From Loktanella sp. 3ANDIMAR09 (GTDB lineage Bacteria; Pseudomonadota; Alphaproteobacteria; Rhodobacterales; Rhodobacteraceae): a stretch of 64,000 bases of DNA. The translations under genes and the position numbers were made by a program. This document shows, one piece after another, positions 25,201 to 33,889 of the stretch (the first letter of the stretch is position 1; each line of letters opens with the position of its first letter). The notes below the pieces were generated by a model. The model saw only the letters and a program-made list of their open reading frames with translations. It did not search any database and had not been told where the DNA came from. The stretch is taken from NCBI RefSeq assembly GCF_001420005.1, contig NZ_LJAK01000003.1:310001-374000 (forward strand). The letters are read 5' to 3'.

Positions 25201-25248
25201 GTGGGGGCGCTGCCCCCACGCCCCTGGGATATTTCTAACCAGAAGAAG
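25201..25248 (+). repeat. Extragenic hairpin plus subtype B repeat
   Basis: GTGGGGGC-GCT-GCCCCCAC hairpin (25201-25219) followed by CCCCTGGGATATTTCTAACC then AGAAGAAG (25221-25248). The stop codon of the minus-strand udgX gene (25235-25237) and its last four codons lie inside the subtype B block, so the repeat supplies the end of that protein. Confidence 0.8.
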
Positions 25249-26665
25249 TCAGGGCCGCGAGGTGGTTTGCAGCTGCGCGCAGGTCCTGTGCAAAGGTTGC
25301 TTGTGCCGTCACACTTTCATGGTCCGGTAGGCGGAGCAGGTAGGATGGGTGGACGGTGACAAAAACCGGCGTGCCCTCCGGGGTCACCTCGATCTGTCCG
25401 CGTCGTTTCAGCAGGCCGCCGCCGTCGCCTGTCAGGCTGGCGAGCGCGGTCGCACCCAGTGCGAGGATGAGTTTCGGCTTGATCAATGCGCGTTCCGTGT
25501 CGAGCCAGAATTTGCAGTGCTGCACCTCTGCACCGTTGGGGTTCTGATGGATGCGGCGCTTGGCACCTTGTTTGAATTTGAAGTGTTTGACCGCGTTGGT
25601 CACGAAGGCCGCGTCGCGGTCTATGCCTGATTCGGCGGCGATCCGGTCAAAGAGCTGACCTGCCGGGCCGACGAAGGGCTTGCCTATGCTGTCCTCGGCG
25701 TCGCCGGGCTGTTCACCGACGATCATCAATGCAGCGTCGCGCGGGCCGGTGCCGGGCACAACCTGGGTTGCGGGGCCATGCAGCGGGCAGCGCGTGCAGG
25801 TCTGAAGGCCCGCCTCCAGCAGGTTCCAGGATGCGGGCTGCGGTGTTTCGTTCAGTTGTTCGCGGATGCGGGCGACGCGGGCGGGGGCGAGGGTCGGCGC
25901 CGCATCGGCCATTTCGCGTACGCGGGCTTCGGCATTGGCGATCATGTCGGGGATGTGCTGCGCCTCTGGCATGTTTTTCCAGTATTTGCGCGGCATTTCG
26001 GAGGTCATGGCTTTGACCTTCAACCGGGCGGGGTTGAAGATATTCTTGAAATAGGTGCCCCACAGTTCCTCGGCCGCGTCATCGGGCAGGTCGGGTTTTT
26101 CCTGGCCCGGATGGAAGGTGAGTTTGCCGTCCTTAAAGTTGGCGGTGACGTCGGGGGTCACGATCATCCAGTCCATGTCGGCAAAACGGCGGGCAAAGAA
26201 GGGCGCGTTGGGTTCGAGCGTATGGTGTGTGGGTTCGAACCATGCGGCAAAGCTGCGGCGCGGACCGCCCGTGCGCAGGTCGCGAAACCGGACAAAGGCG
26301 CGCATCTTGTGTTTGCAGCGGTGTACGGCCTTTTCCATCTGGCGAAGCTTGGCAAGCTCTGCGTCGGCGCGGTCGGTCATCAGCCCCTTGTCGAGGCGTA
26401 GCCGCCAGAGCATGGCGTAGAGCCGGGCAAAGCGTTGCGGATCAGTGTGCCAGACAACCCATTTTGCCATTTCGACGAAGTCGGCAGGCACCTTGACGGT
26501 GCCGCGCACGGTCGGCGCGGGCAGGTCGGTTGCAAAGAGTTCAGCCTCGGCCCCGGCGAAATCCCATAGGATATCCTGCGGGGGGATGCGGGCGGCCAGG
26601 CAGGCGCGCGCCGCGTCGCGCCAGGCGTCCCAGGTGCCGATGCGGGGCAATGAAATCGTCAGCAT
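25235..26665 (-). CDS. UdgX-type uracil-DNA glycosylase with N-terminal DUF4130 domain
   Basis: A 476-residue fusion. Residues 1-260 are DUF4130 (TIGR03915-like: VVWHTDPQRFARLYAMLWRL, RKYWKNMPEAQHIPDMI). Residues about 275-470 are a family 4-related UDG: CTRCPL for the Fe-S cluster, GEQPGDAEDSIGKPFVGPAGQLF as motif A, and HPSYLLRLPD as motif B. KRRIH at 369-373 matches the UdgX-specific loop, whose His forms a covalent bond with the deoxyribose after uracil excision (known for UdgX of Mycobacterium smegmatis). It follows the radical SAM gene with a 1-nt overlap. DUF4130's role is unknown. Confidence 0.93.
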   Translation of the reverse strand: MLTISLPRIGTWDAWRDAARACLAARIPPQDILWDFAGAEAELFATDLPAPTVRGTVKVPADFVEMAKWVVWHTDPQRFARLYAMLWRLRLDKGLMTDRADAELAKLRQMEKAVHRCKHKMRAFVRFRDLRTGGPRRSFAAWFEPTHHTLEPNAPFFARRFADMDWMIVTPDVTANFKDGKLTFHPGQEKPDLPDDAAEELWGTYFKNIFNPARLKVKAMTSEMPRKYWKNMPEAQHIPDMIANAEARVREMADAAPTLAPARVARIREQLNETPQPASWNLLEAGLQTCTRCPLHGPATQVVPGTGPRDAALMIVGEQPGDAEDSIGKPFVGPAGQLFDRIAAESGIDRDAAFVTNAVKHFKFKQGAKRRIHQNPNGAEVQHCKFWLDTERALIKPKLILALGATALASLTGDGGGLLKRRGQIEVTPEGTPVFVTVHPSYLLRLPDHESVTAQATFAQDLRAAANHLAALTSSG

Positions 26666-27897
26666 CAGAAGAGTGACAGCTGTTCCGGCGGCGGCGCAAA
26701 ACGTGCACGCAGCGTGTCACTGTCGGTCAATCCGCCCGGTGTCCAATCGGCGCAGGTGATAAAGGCCTGCGCCTTTTTCAGTGACGCACCGAGGCGCAGA
26801 AGGTCATCATAGCGCAAGCTCCGGTGACGGCGCGTGGTCAGGATGCGGTGCACGGTTTTGGTGCCGAAACCGGGGACGCGCAGCAGCATTTCGCGCGGGG
26901 CCGTGTTCACATCCAGCGGGAAATGGTCGCGGTTGCGCAGGGCCCAGGCCAGTTTGGGGTCAACTTCGAGGTCCAGGTTGCCGTCCTTGGCTGTCGAGGT
27001 GATCTCGTTGACGTCAAAACCGTAGAACCGCATGAGCCAGTCTGCCTGATAGAGGCGGTGTTCGCGCATCAGGGGCGGTTTGATCAGGGGCAGTTTGGCC
27101 GTGGCGTCGGGGATCGGCGAAAAGGCCGAATAATAGACGCGCCGCAGCTTGTAGTCTGAATAAAGGCCAGTCGAGCGCGTCAGGATCGTCGAATCCGTGG
27201 CTCCGTCCGCGCCCACGATCATCTGCGTGCTTTGCCCGGCGGGGGCGAATTTCGGCGCGCGTTTGCCGGTGTGGCTGCGGTCCTTGGCGGCGTCGCGGTG
27301 CTGGCGCACCCCGCCCATCGCCGCGCGAATCGTCACCGGGTTCTTTTCGGGGGCAAAGGCCTGCACGGCGCGGTCGGTCGGCAATTCGACGTTGATCGAC
27401 AGGCGGTCGGCGTGGCGGCCCGCCTCCTCGATCAGTTTGGGGTCGGCGTCGGGAATGGTTTTCAGGTGGATATAGCCGCGAAAGTTTTCGACCTCGCGCA
27501 GGCGTTGTGCGATGCGGACCATCTCGCCCATGGTGTCGTCGGGGTTGCGCACCACGCCGGACGACAAAAACAGACCCTCGATATAGTTGCGACGGTAGAA
27601 TTCGAGGGTAAGCTGAACCACCTCGTCCACCGAGAACCGCGCGCGCGGGACGTTGGACGACACGCGGTTCACGCAATAGGCGCAATCGTAGATGCAAAAG
27701 TTGGTCATCAGGATTTTCAGCAGGCTGATGCAGCGGCCGTCCGGGGCGTAGGCGTGACAGATGCCGGACCCTTCGGTGCTGCCCAGCCCCTTGCCGTCGC
27801 GGCTGTCGCGGCGGGTCGTGCCCGACGATGCACAAGACGCGTCATAACGCGCCGCGTCAGAGAGAATCGCCAGTTTCTGATCAAGTGTCATAGCCAT
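26665..27897 (-). CDS. Putative DNA modification/repair radical SAM protein with helix-hairpin-helix
   Basis: A 410-residue radical SAM enzyme of the TIGR03916 type. CIYDCAYC is the CxxxCxxC cluster site that makes the 5'-deoxyadenosyl radical; upstream Cys residues (YDASCASSG, GICHAYAPDGRC) are family features. Near the C-terminus, LLRVPGFGTKTVHRILTTRRH is a helix-hairpin-helix of DNA-binding type. The substrate is unknown. It is coupled to the DUF4130-UdgX gene, and that pairing recurs in bacteria, which suggests a joint act on DNA. ATG 27897 (MAMTLDQK) has AGGA upstream; ATG 27891 is possible. Confidence 0.9.
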   Translation of the reverse strand: MAMTLDQKLAILSDAARYDASCASSGTTRRDSRDGKGLGSTEGSGICHAYAPDGRCISLLKILMTNFCIYDCAYCVNRVSSNVPRARFSVDEVVQLTLEFYRRNYIEGLFLSSGVVRNPDDTMGEMVRIAQRLREVENFRGYIHLKTIPDADPKLIEEAGRHADRLSINVELPTDRAVQAFAPEKNPVTIRAAMGGVRQHRDAAKDRSHTGKRAPKFAPAGQSTQMIVGADGATDSTILTRSTGLYSDYKLRRVYYSAFSPIPDATAKLPLIKPPLMREHRLYQADWLMRFYGFDVNEITSTAKDGNLDLEVDPKLAWALRNRDHFPLDVNTAPREMLLRVPGFGTKTVHRILTTRRHRSLRYDDLLRLGASLKKAQAFITCADWTPGGLTDSDTLRARFAPPPEQLSLF

Positions 27898-27995
27898 GTG
27901 TTCCTGATACGTTCTCATCACTGGTCGGGCAAGGGGCATTCCCTGCGACTGATCGCGCCGCTTGCAACTGTGGGGCGGGGTGGGGATGATGCGGC

Positions 27996-29018
27996 ATGGT
28001 AACGCTCAAAGACATTTCACGGGATCTCGGGCTGTCAGTGACACAGGTCAGTCGCGCCCTGGGTGATCACACGGATGTGAACCCGCAGACGAAACAGCGC
28101 GTGCGCGCGGCGGCGGACCGGCTGGGGTATCGGCCCAATGCCGTGGCACGCGGGCTCAAGACGGGGCGGTCGGGGATCGTCGCGATGGTGGTGTCCGGCA
28201 CGCGCAGCCCCGAGGTCAGCGCCCATTTGCTGGAAATCGTGATGGGGTTGTCGGCCGAATTTTCGCGAATCGGTTTGCGATTTGTGCTGCATGTGGCGCA
28301 GCCCGACGAGGACACCGCGCAGCTGCACGAGGATTTGTTTCTGGCAGGTGGCATCGACGGGTTCATCGTCATCAGCCCGCTGCGCCATGATCCCCGTATC
28401 AAGGCCCTGCGACGGCTGGGGGCGGCATTCGTGGTGCATGGGCGTGATCCCGACCAGCGACATGTGCATGTGGACATCGACAATCATGGCGTGGGCTACC
28501 GGCTGGCGGATCATCTGCTGGCGCGCGGACACAGGCGAATCGCGTTCCTGACCGCAGGGGATCACACGTTTTTCTCGCAGGAACGAGTGCGTGGATTGCG
28601 GCAGGCCTATGCCGACAGAGGGCTTGATTGTGCAGCGGCACAGGTGATCGGCATGCCGATGATCGCGCCCGAGGGGTATCGCGCAACGCGGGACCTGTTG
28701 TCGCAAACGCAGCCACCGACGGCCATCATCGCGGGCAACACCATGCTGGCGCGCGGGGTCTATGCCGCGGCGGCTGAATGCAATGTCGCGATCCCGGGGG
28801 AATTGTCCGTGATCACCCATGACGACGGGTTGGACCTGTTCGGCACCGATACATTTGATCCGCCCCTGGGTGGCACGATTTCACCTTTGTCGGATGCCTG
28901 GGTCAGCGTCGCGCGGACGTTGCAAAACATGATTGCTGCACAAAATGATGGGTTGATGGAATGCATATTACCGTTAGGGTTTAGGGAAGGCGGTTCGGTT
29001 CAGTCAGTTTTAGATTGA
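27996..29018 (+). CDS. aglR: LacI-family repressor of the agl operon
   Basis: A 340-residue regulator: an N-terminal LacI helix-turn-helix (VTLKDISRDLGLSVTQVSRALG, hinge RLGYRPNAVARGLKTGR) and a periplasmic-binding-like sensor domain. The N-terminal context VNPQTKQRVR is typical of the family. It lies directly before aglEFGK, and a perfect 16-bp palindrome with a central CG, the hallmark of LacI operators, sits between them. An alpha-glucoside or related sugar is the expected inducer; this is inferred from the neighbouring transporter. Confidence 0.9.
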   Translation: MVTLKDISRDLGLSVTQVSRALGDHTDVNPQTKQRVRAAADRLGYRPNAVARGLKTGRSGIVAMVVSGTRSPEVSAHLLEIVMGLSAEFSRIGLRFVLHVAQPDEDTAQLHEDLFLAGGIDGFIVISPLRHDPRIKALRRLGAAFVVHGRDPDQRHVHVDIDNHGVGYRLADHLLARGHRRIAFLTAGDHTFFSQERVRGLRQAYADRGLDCAAAQVIGMPMIAPEGYRATRDLLSQTQPPTAIIAGNTMLARGVYAAAAECNVAIPGELSVITHDDGLDLFGTDTFDPPLGGTISPLSDAWVSVARTLQNMIAAQNDGLMECILPLGFREGGSVQSVLD

Positions 29019-29044
29019 CGGCATTCGTAGAATTTGCCCTAAAT
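29015..29044 (+). promoter_or_regulatory. Predicted promoter of aglEFGK
   Basis: TTGACG at 29015-29020 as -35 and CTAAAT at 29039-29044 as -10, spacer 18 bp. The -35 overlaps the aglR stop codon. The operator begins at the last -10 base, so a bound repressor would block initiation. Confidence 0.5.
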
Positions 29045-29059
29045 CCGAAACGTTTCGGA
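29044..29059. promoter_or_regulatory. LacI-family operator (perfect 16-bp palindrome)
   Basis: TCCGAAACGTTTCGGA is fully self-complementary with the central CG step bent by LacI proteins. It is placed 30 bp before the aglE start and just downstream of the predicted -10, ideal for repression by the AglR protein encoded next door. No second copy is seen near aglR's own start. Confidence 0.85.
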
Positions 29060-29089
29060 AAAGACAAACTGTTATCTGGGAGGATATCA

Positions 29090-30448
29090 ATGACACGTAC
29101 AATCACCGGCGTTAGCGCTATCGCGCTGATCACCGTTGCGGGCTCTGCCTTTGCGCAGGACTTGATCGTTCCGCAGGGCGAAGGCGATTTCGCTTGGGCC
29201 GCGCTGGAGGAATTCGCAGCAAACTACGATTTCACGGGTGAAACGCTGAACGTGACTGGCGCCACCACGGGCGACGACGCACAGCGTTACCGCAACCTGT
29301 ATGCCTACTTCGAGCAGGCGACCGGTGCGACCGTCGAATATTCCGGTTCGGAATCCTTTGAGCAGGACATCGTGATCGCGTCGCAAGCCGGTGGTCTGCC
29401 TGACGTGGCACTGTTCCCGCAGCCCGGTCTGGCCAAGGACCTGGCGGCACAGGGCGCGCTGGTCCCCGTCGCCGAAGGCATGACCAATTTCATGGTCGAC
29501 AACTATGCGGCCGGCGAAAGCTGGAAGCAGCTGGCGACCTTCCCGGGTGCCGATGGCAACGAGGACGTGTTCGGCCTGTTCTTTGGTACGGACGTCAAAT
29601 CGCTGGTCTGGTACGTGCCCGAGCAGTTCGAAGAAGCCGGTTACGACATTCCTGAAACCCAGGAAGAGCTGATGGCGCTGAGCCAGCAGATCGTCGAAGA
29701 CGGTGGCACCCCCTGGTGCATCGGTCTGGGTTCCGGTGCAGCCACCGGCTGGCCCGCGACCGACTGGGTCGAGGACATGATGCTGCGCACTGCGTCGCTC
29801 GAGGATTATGACCGCTGGGTCAGCAACGACCTGCCGTTCAACGACCCGATCGTCGTCAACGCCATCGAGCAGTACGGCATGTATGCCCTGACCGAAGGTT
29901 TTGCAGACGGTGGCCCCGAGGCCGCAGCCACGACCGACTTCCGCGACAGCCCCGACGGCCTGTTCGACCTGCCGCCCAAGTGCTACATGCACAAGCAGGC
30001 ATCGTTCATTCCGATCTTCTTCCCAGAGGGTGTCGAGGCCGGTACGGACGTAGAGTTCTTCTACTTCCCGCCGTTCGAGGCGAATTCCGATCTGGGTCGC
30101 CCGGTTCTGGGGTCCGGTGGTCTGGCGTCCGTGACCAATGATCGTCCGATCACCACGGCGTTCATGGAATTCCTGGGCACGCCGATCGCGCATGAGCTGA
30201 TGATGACGCAGGGCCAGTTCCTGTCGCCCCACGTCGATGCGAACCTGGACATCTATACCTCTGACGTGCAGCGCGCACTGGGTGAGATCCTGACCACGGC
30301 CACGTCGTTCCGTTTCGACGGTTCCGACCTGATGCCGGGCGAGATCGGCACCAATGCGTTCTGGACCGGCATGGTGGATTACACCACCGGTGCGGATGCA
30401 CAGTCGGTCGCGGATGCGATCCAGAGCCGTTGGAACGAAATCAAGTAA
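29090..30448 (+). CDS. aglE: Alpha-glucoside ABC transporter, substrate-binding protein
   Basis: A 452-residue periplasmic binding protein for alpha-glucosides. MTRTITGVSAIALITVAGSAFAQ is a Sec signal, cleaved before DLIVPQ. The mature part shows the cluster-1 sugar-binding pattern (FEQATGATVEYSGSESFEQDIV, GGLPDVALFPQPGLAKDLAAQGALVP) and matches AglE length. GGGAGGA stands 6 nt before the ATG. A strong hairpin follows the gene, and the permease genes lie after it. The exact sugar (sucrose, maltose, trehalose) is not decided by sequence. Confidence 0.93.
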   Translation: MTRTITGVSAIALITVAGSAFAQDLIVPQGEGDFAWAALEEFAANYDFTGETLNVTGATTGDDAQRYRNLYAYFEQATGATVEYSGSESFEQDIVIASQAGGLPDVALFPQPGLAKDLAAQGALVPVAEGMTNFMVDNYAAGESWKQLATFPGADGNEDVFGLFFGTDVKSLVWYVPEQFEEAGYDIPETQEELMALSQQIVEDGGTPWCIGLGSGAATGWPATDWVEDMMLRTASLEDYDRWVSNDLPFNDPIVVNAIEQYGMYALTEGFADGGPEAAATTDFRDSPDGLFDLPPKCYMHKQASFIPIFFPEGVEAGTDVEFFYFPPFEANSDLGRPVLGSGGLASVTNDRPITTAFMEFLGTPIAHELMMTQGQFLSPHVDANLDIYTSDVQRALGEILTTATSFRFDGSDLMPGEIGTNAFWTGMVDYTTGADAQSVADAIQSRWNEIK

Positions 30449-30464
30449 ACACTTGATCTGAAAC

Positions 30465-30491
30465 TGCCGGGTCCCGCATCGGGGCCCGGCA
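30465..30491 (+). promoter_or_regulatory. Intercistronic hairpin between aglE and aglF
   Basis: TGCCGGG-T-CCCG-CAT-CGGG-G-CCCGGCA forms a long stem with one internal mismatch and a 3-nt loop. No T-tract follows. This arrangement after a binding-protein gene usually stabilises the upstream mRNA or partly stops transcription, giving more binding protein than permease; that role is inferred. Confidence 0.6.
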
Positions 30492-30537
30492 TCTGTGCCG
30501 GTTATCCGGCGAAATGCCGCTTTGGGAGGGGACGCGC

Positions 30538-31518
30538 ATGAACCCGGTTTTTCAGGGTCTGATTACAATTGGCATCGGCGTCGGGGGCATCTTTCTCTAT
30601 TTCGTCGCGTCCAATGCCTTGCTGGACAAGGTGCTGTTTCCAGCCAAGGGCAAGAACGCTTCTCGGAACATCAACCGCGCGAACACGGTCAGGCCATGGC
30701 TGTTTCTGGCCCCCACCATCATCGCGCTGAGCCTGTATCTGGTCTATCCGGTGATCGGTTCGTTCTACCGGTCGCTGTTCAACCGGTCCGGTGACGAATT
30801 CGTCGCCTTTAGCAACTACACCACGATGTTTGCGTCGTCCGAATTCCGCACCGCGTTCTGGAACAACGTCCTGTGGGCACTGGTCGTGCCGTCGGTTTCG
30901 ACCTTTCTTGGACTGCTGATCGCGCAGCTGACCGACAAGCTGCGCTGGGGCAATATCGCCAAGTCGCTGATTTTCATGCCGATGGCGATTTCGTTCGTCG
31001 GCGCGTCGCTGATCTGGAAATTCGTCTACGCCATCGACCCCGAACTGGGCATCATCAACGCGATCCGCGTGAACATGTTCGGGCTGGACCCGATGGACGT
31101 TCTGCAGGTCGCATTCTGGAACAACCTGTTCCTGATGGTCATCCTGATCTGGGTGCAGACCGGTTTCGCCATGGTGATCCTGTCGGCCGCCCTGCGTGGC
31201 ATCCCCGAGGAAACCATCGAGGCCGCGATCATCGACGGCGCGAACCCGTTCCAGATCTTTTTCAAGATCCAGGTGCCGCAGATCACCAACACCATCATCG
31301 TCGTGTTCACGACGACGACCATCCTGGTGCTCAAGGTGTTCGACATCGTCTACGCCATGACGGGCGGCAACTTTAACACGCAGATTCTGCCCAGCTACAT
31401 GATGCAATTCATGTTCCGCGATGACGGGCGCGCCACGGCCGTGGCCATCGTCATCATGCTGATCGTGACGCCCGTGATGATCCAGAACATCCGGCAAGCA
31501 CGCGCCGAAATGCGCTGA
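30538..31518 (+). CDS. aglF: Alpha-glucoside ABC transporter permease
   Basis: A 326-residue inner-membrane permease of the MalF class. About six to seven hydrophobic segments are visible, beginning MNPVFQGLITIGIGVGGIFLYFVAS and RPWLFLAPTIIALSLYLVYPVI. The EAA loop is EETIEAAIIDGANPFQIFFKIQVPQI. ATG 30538 with GGGAGGGGA upstream fixes the start better than an in-frame codon 24 nt earlier. Ten bp separate it from aglG. Confidence 0.93.
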   Translation: MNPVFQGLITIGIGVGGIFLYFVASNALLDKVLFPAKGKNASRNINRANTVRPWLFLAPTIIALSLYLVYPVIGSFYRSLFNRSGDEFVAFSNYTTMFASSEFRTAFWNNVLWALVVPSVSTFLGLLIAQLTDKLRWGNIAKSLIFMPMAISFVGASLIWKFVYAIDPELGIINAIRVNMFGLDPMDVLQVAFWNNLFLMVILIWVQTGFAMVILSAALRGIPEETIEAAIIDGANPFQIFFKIQVPQITNTIIVVFTTTTILVLKVFDIVYAMTGGNFNTQILPSYMMQFMFRDDGRATAVAIVIMLIVTPVMIQNIRQARAEMR

Positions 31519-31528
31519 GGGGGATACC

Positions 31529-32683
31529 ATGGACAATATTGCAGGTAAAAAATCCGGTCTGACCATCGCGGTGAACATCACGGTGTTCCTGCTGGTGTTG
31601 ATCTGGCTGATCCCGACCGTGGGTCTGTTCGTGTCGTCCTTTCGTGATCGCGATGCGATTTCATCGTCGGGCTGGTGGCTGGCGCCATTTTCCACCGAAC
31701 AGACGTTCCGGGGGCGGGGTGACGTTGATTCCATCACGCAGGACGGCGCGTTGTTCGTTTTGTCCGGCAACGTGTTTCAGGACCCCGAAATCGCGCCCGC
31801 ATTTCCCAACGGTGAAGGCGAAATTGCGGCCTTTGGTGATTCAGGCCGCGCGCCGGGTGAATATCCCGCAGGCGAAATTGCTGATCTGGGCGATGGCGAA
31901 ACACTGATCGTCGAGCCCAACGGCGACTATATCTACACGGTGCCCGAGGACCCTGGAAACAGGGGGCCGCGCTATTATGTGGTCGCGTCCACGCCGCCGA
32001 GTTTTACCCTCGACAACTATCGCACGGTGTTGAACGCGGGCGGCATGGGGCAGGCGTTCATCAACACGCTGACCGTGACCATCCCGACCACGATCATCCC
32101 GATCCTGATGGCGGCCTTTGCGGCCTATGCGCTGGCCTGGATGGATTTCCGCGGTCGTGCCTTTCTGATCGCGGCAATCATCGGCCTGCTGGTGGTGCCG
32201 TTGCAGCTGGCACTCGTGCCGATGTTGCAGCTGCATTACAATCTGGGGATCGGGCAGTCATTCCTGGGGATCTGGCTGGCCCACTCTGCCTTTGGTCAAC
32301 CGTTGGCGGTGTATCTGCTGCGCAACTACATGATCGGCCTGCCGCGCGACATCATCGAGAGTGCGCGTGTGGATGGTGGCACCGATTTCCAGATCTTCAT
32401 GAAGATCATCCTGCCCTTGTCGTTCCCCGCACTGGCCGCATTCGCGATTTTCCAGTTCCTGTGGACATGGAATGACCTGCTGATCGCCAAGGTGTTCCTG
32501 CCCAGTTCCGAAGAAGCCAAGGTCATGACCGTCAAGATCGCCGACGACCTGCTGGGATCGCGTGGCGGTGACTGGGGCATCCTTGCTGCCGCTGCGTTCG
32601 TGTCGATCTCGATCCCGCTTTTGGTGTTCTTTACCCTGCAACGCTACCTCGTCCGCGGCCTGTTGGCCGGTTCCGTGAAATAA
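31529..32683 (+). CDS. aglG: Alpha-glucoside ABC transporter permease, MalG type
   Basis: A 384-residue second permease subunit. The first hydrophobic segment (VNITVFLLVLIWLIPTVGLFVSSF) is followed by an unusually large periplasmic stretch (residues about 36-150) before the MetI-type permease domain; long members of this subfamily share it. The EAA motif is RDIIESARVDGGTDFQIFMKIILPLS. It ends 11 bp before the ATPase gene. The aglA alpha-glucosidase often found at this place in the operon is missing here. Confidence 0.93.
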   Translation: MDNIAGKKSGLTIAVNITVFLLVLIWLIPTVGLFVSSFRDRDAISSSGWWLAPFSTEQTFRGRGDVDSITQDGALFVLSGNVFQDPEIAPAFPNGEGEIAAFGDSGRAPGEYPAGEIADLGDGETLIVEPNGDYIYTVPEDPGNRGPRYYVVASTPPSFTLDNYRTVLNAGGMGQAFINTLTVTIPTTIIPILMAAFAAYALAWMDFRGRAFLIAAIIGLLVVPLQLALVPMLQLHYNLGIGQSFLGIWLAHSAFGQPLAVYLLRNYMIGLPRDIIESARVDGGTDFQIFMKIILPLSFPALAAFAIFQFLWTWNDLLIAKVFLPSSEEAKVMTVKIADDLLGSRGGDWGILAAAAFVSISIPLLVFFTLQRYLVRGLLAGSVK

Positions 32684-32694
32684 GGAGACCTGTC

Positions 32695-33786
32695 ATGGCT
32701 ACTCTTCAACTGACCGACGTCGCCAAGACCTATGGTGGAACCGTCGACGTTCTGAAAAACATCAATCTTGATATCAAGAAGGGCGAGTTGATCGTTTTCG
32801 TCGGACCATCCGGCTGCGGCAAGTCCACCTTGTTGCGGATGATCGCAGGTCTGGAAAAGATCACCGGCGGCGAATTGCAGATCGACGGGCAGGTGGTGAA
32901 CGACGTGCCACCCGCGCAGCGTGGCATCGCGATGGTATTCCAGTCCTACGCGCTTTATCCGCACATGACTGTGCGCGACAACATGACCTTTGCCCTGAAA
33001 CTGGCGAAAAAGTCCAAGGAAGAGATCGACGCCGCCGTGTCCAAGGCCGCCAAGATCCTGCAACTTGAACCCTACCTCGACCGTCTGCCCAAGGCCTTGT
33101 CGGGTGGCCAGCGCCAGCGGGTCGCCATCGGGCGGTCCATCGTGCGCGACCCCAAGGTCTATCTGTTCGACGAACCCCTGTCGAACCTCGATGCGGCGCT
33201 GCGCGTGGCCACCCGGATCGAGATTGCGCAGCTCAAGGAATCGATGCCGGATTCCACGATGATCTACGTGACGCACGATCAGGTCGAGGCCATGACGCTG
33301 GCCAGCCGGATCGTGGTGCTGGCCAACAAGGGGATCGCACAGGTCGGCACACCGCTGGAACTGTACGAGCGGCCGGAAAACGAATTCGTCGCGCAGTTCA
33401 TCGGGTCGCCCGCGATGAACCTGCTGTCAGGTGAGATCGTGGAAACCGGCGCGATGACCAAGGTGAACCTGGACGGCGGCGGCATCGCCGTTGCGGCCGT
33501 GCCGACACAGGCTGCCGACAAGGGCCTGAAGGTCAACGTGGGCGTCCGGCCCGAGGACCTGTTCGAGGCGCAAGGTGGCGATTTCATTTTCGACGCCAAG
33601 GTGAACATCACCGAAGCGCTGGGCGAGGTGACGCTGTTGTATTTCGAACCGCAGGGCGATCAGGATGCGCTGATCGGCAAGCTGCCGGGCATTCACGGCG
33701 ATCTGCGCGGCAAACCGGTCAAGATGACGGCCAAGCCCGAAAAGGTGCAGATTTTCCACAACGGTCATTCGCTGCACTACCGCTGA
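32695..33786 (+). CDS. aglK: Alpha-glucoside ABC transporter ATP-binding protein
   Basis: A 363-residue ATPase of the MalK/UgpC type. [16 protein letters not shown] is Walker [33 protein letters not shown] contains signature and Walker B, and [11 protein letters not shown] the switch His. Residues 240-360 are the TOBE/regulatory part. AAGGAG lies just before the ATG. A clear rho-independent terminator follows (33809), so the transcription unit ends here. Such ATPases are often shared among several sugar systems. Confidence 0.94.
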   Translation: MATLQLTDVAKTYGGTVDVLKNINLDIKKGELIVFVGPSGCGKSTLLRMIAGLEKITGGELQIDGQVVNDVPPAQRGIAMVFQSYALYPHMTVRDNMTFALKLAKKSKEEIDAAVSKAAKILQLEPYLDRLPKALSGGQRQRVAIGRSIVRDPKVYLFDEPLSNLDAALRVATRIEIAQLKESMPDSTMIYVTHDQVEAMTLASRIVVLANKGIAQVGTPLELYERPENEFVAQFIGSPAMNLLSGEIVETGAMTKVNLDGGGIAVAAVPTQAADKGLKVNVGVRPEDLFEAQGGDFIFDAKVNITEALGEVTLLYFEPQGDQDALIGKLPGIHGDLRGKPVKMTAKPEKVQIFHNGHSLHYR

Positions 33787-33808
33787 TCCAGCGGCCACAC
33801 TTTGCATC

Positions 33809-33833
33809 GGCGCGCCTGTCTGGCGCGCCTTTT
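33809..33833 (+). terminator. Rho-independent terminator of aglEFGK
   Basis: GGCGCGCC, loop TGTCT, GGCGCGCC, then TTTT. An 8-bp all-GC stem directly followed by a T-run, 23 bp after the aglK stop. Confidence 0.85.
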
Positions 33834-33889
33834 GCGTTACATGGGGCGCGATTTGGGGCATGGTCCGGCCAAAGACCCAAGGAAACACC

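Noticed and set aside
30502-31770. 422-codon open frame opposite aglF and aglG
   Set aside because: Antisense to conserved permease genes; Asp/His/Arg-rich low-complexity product without a known domain.
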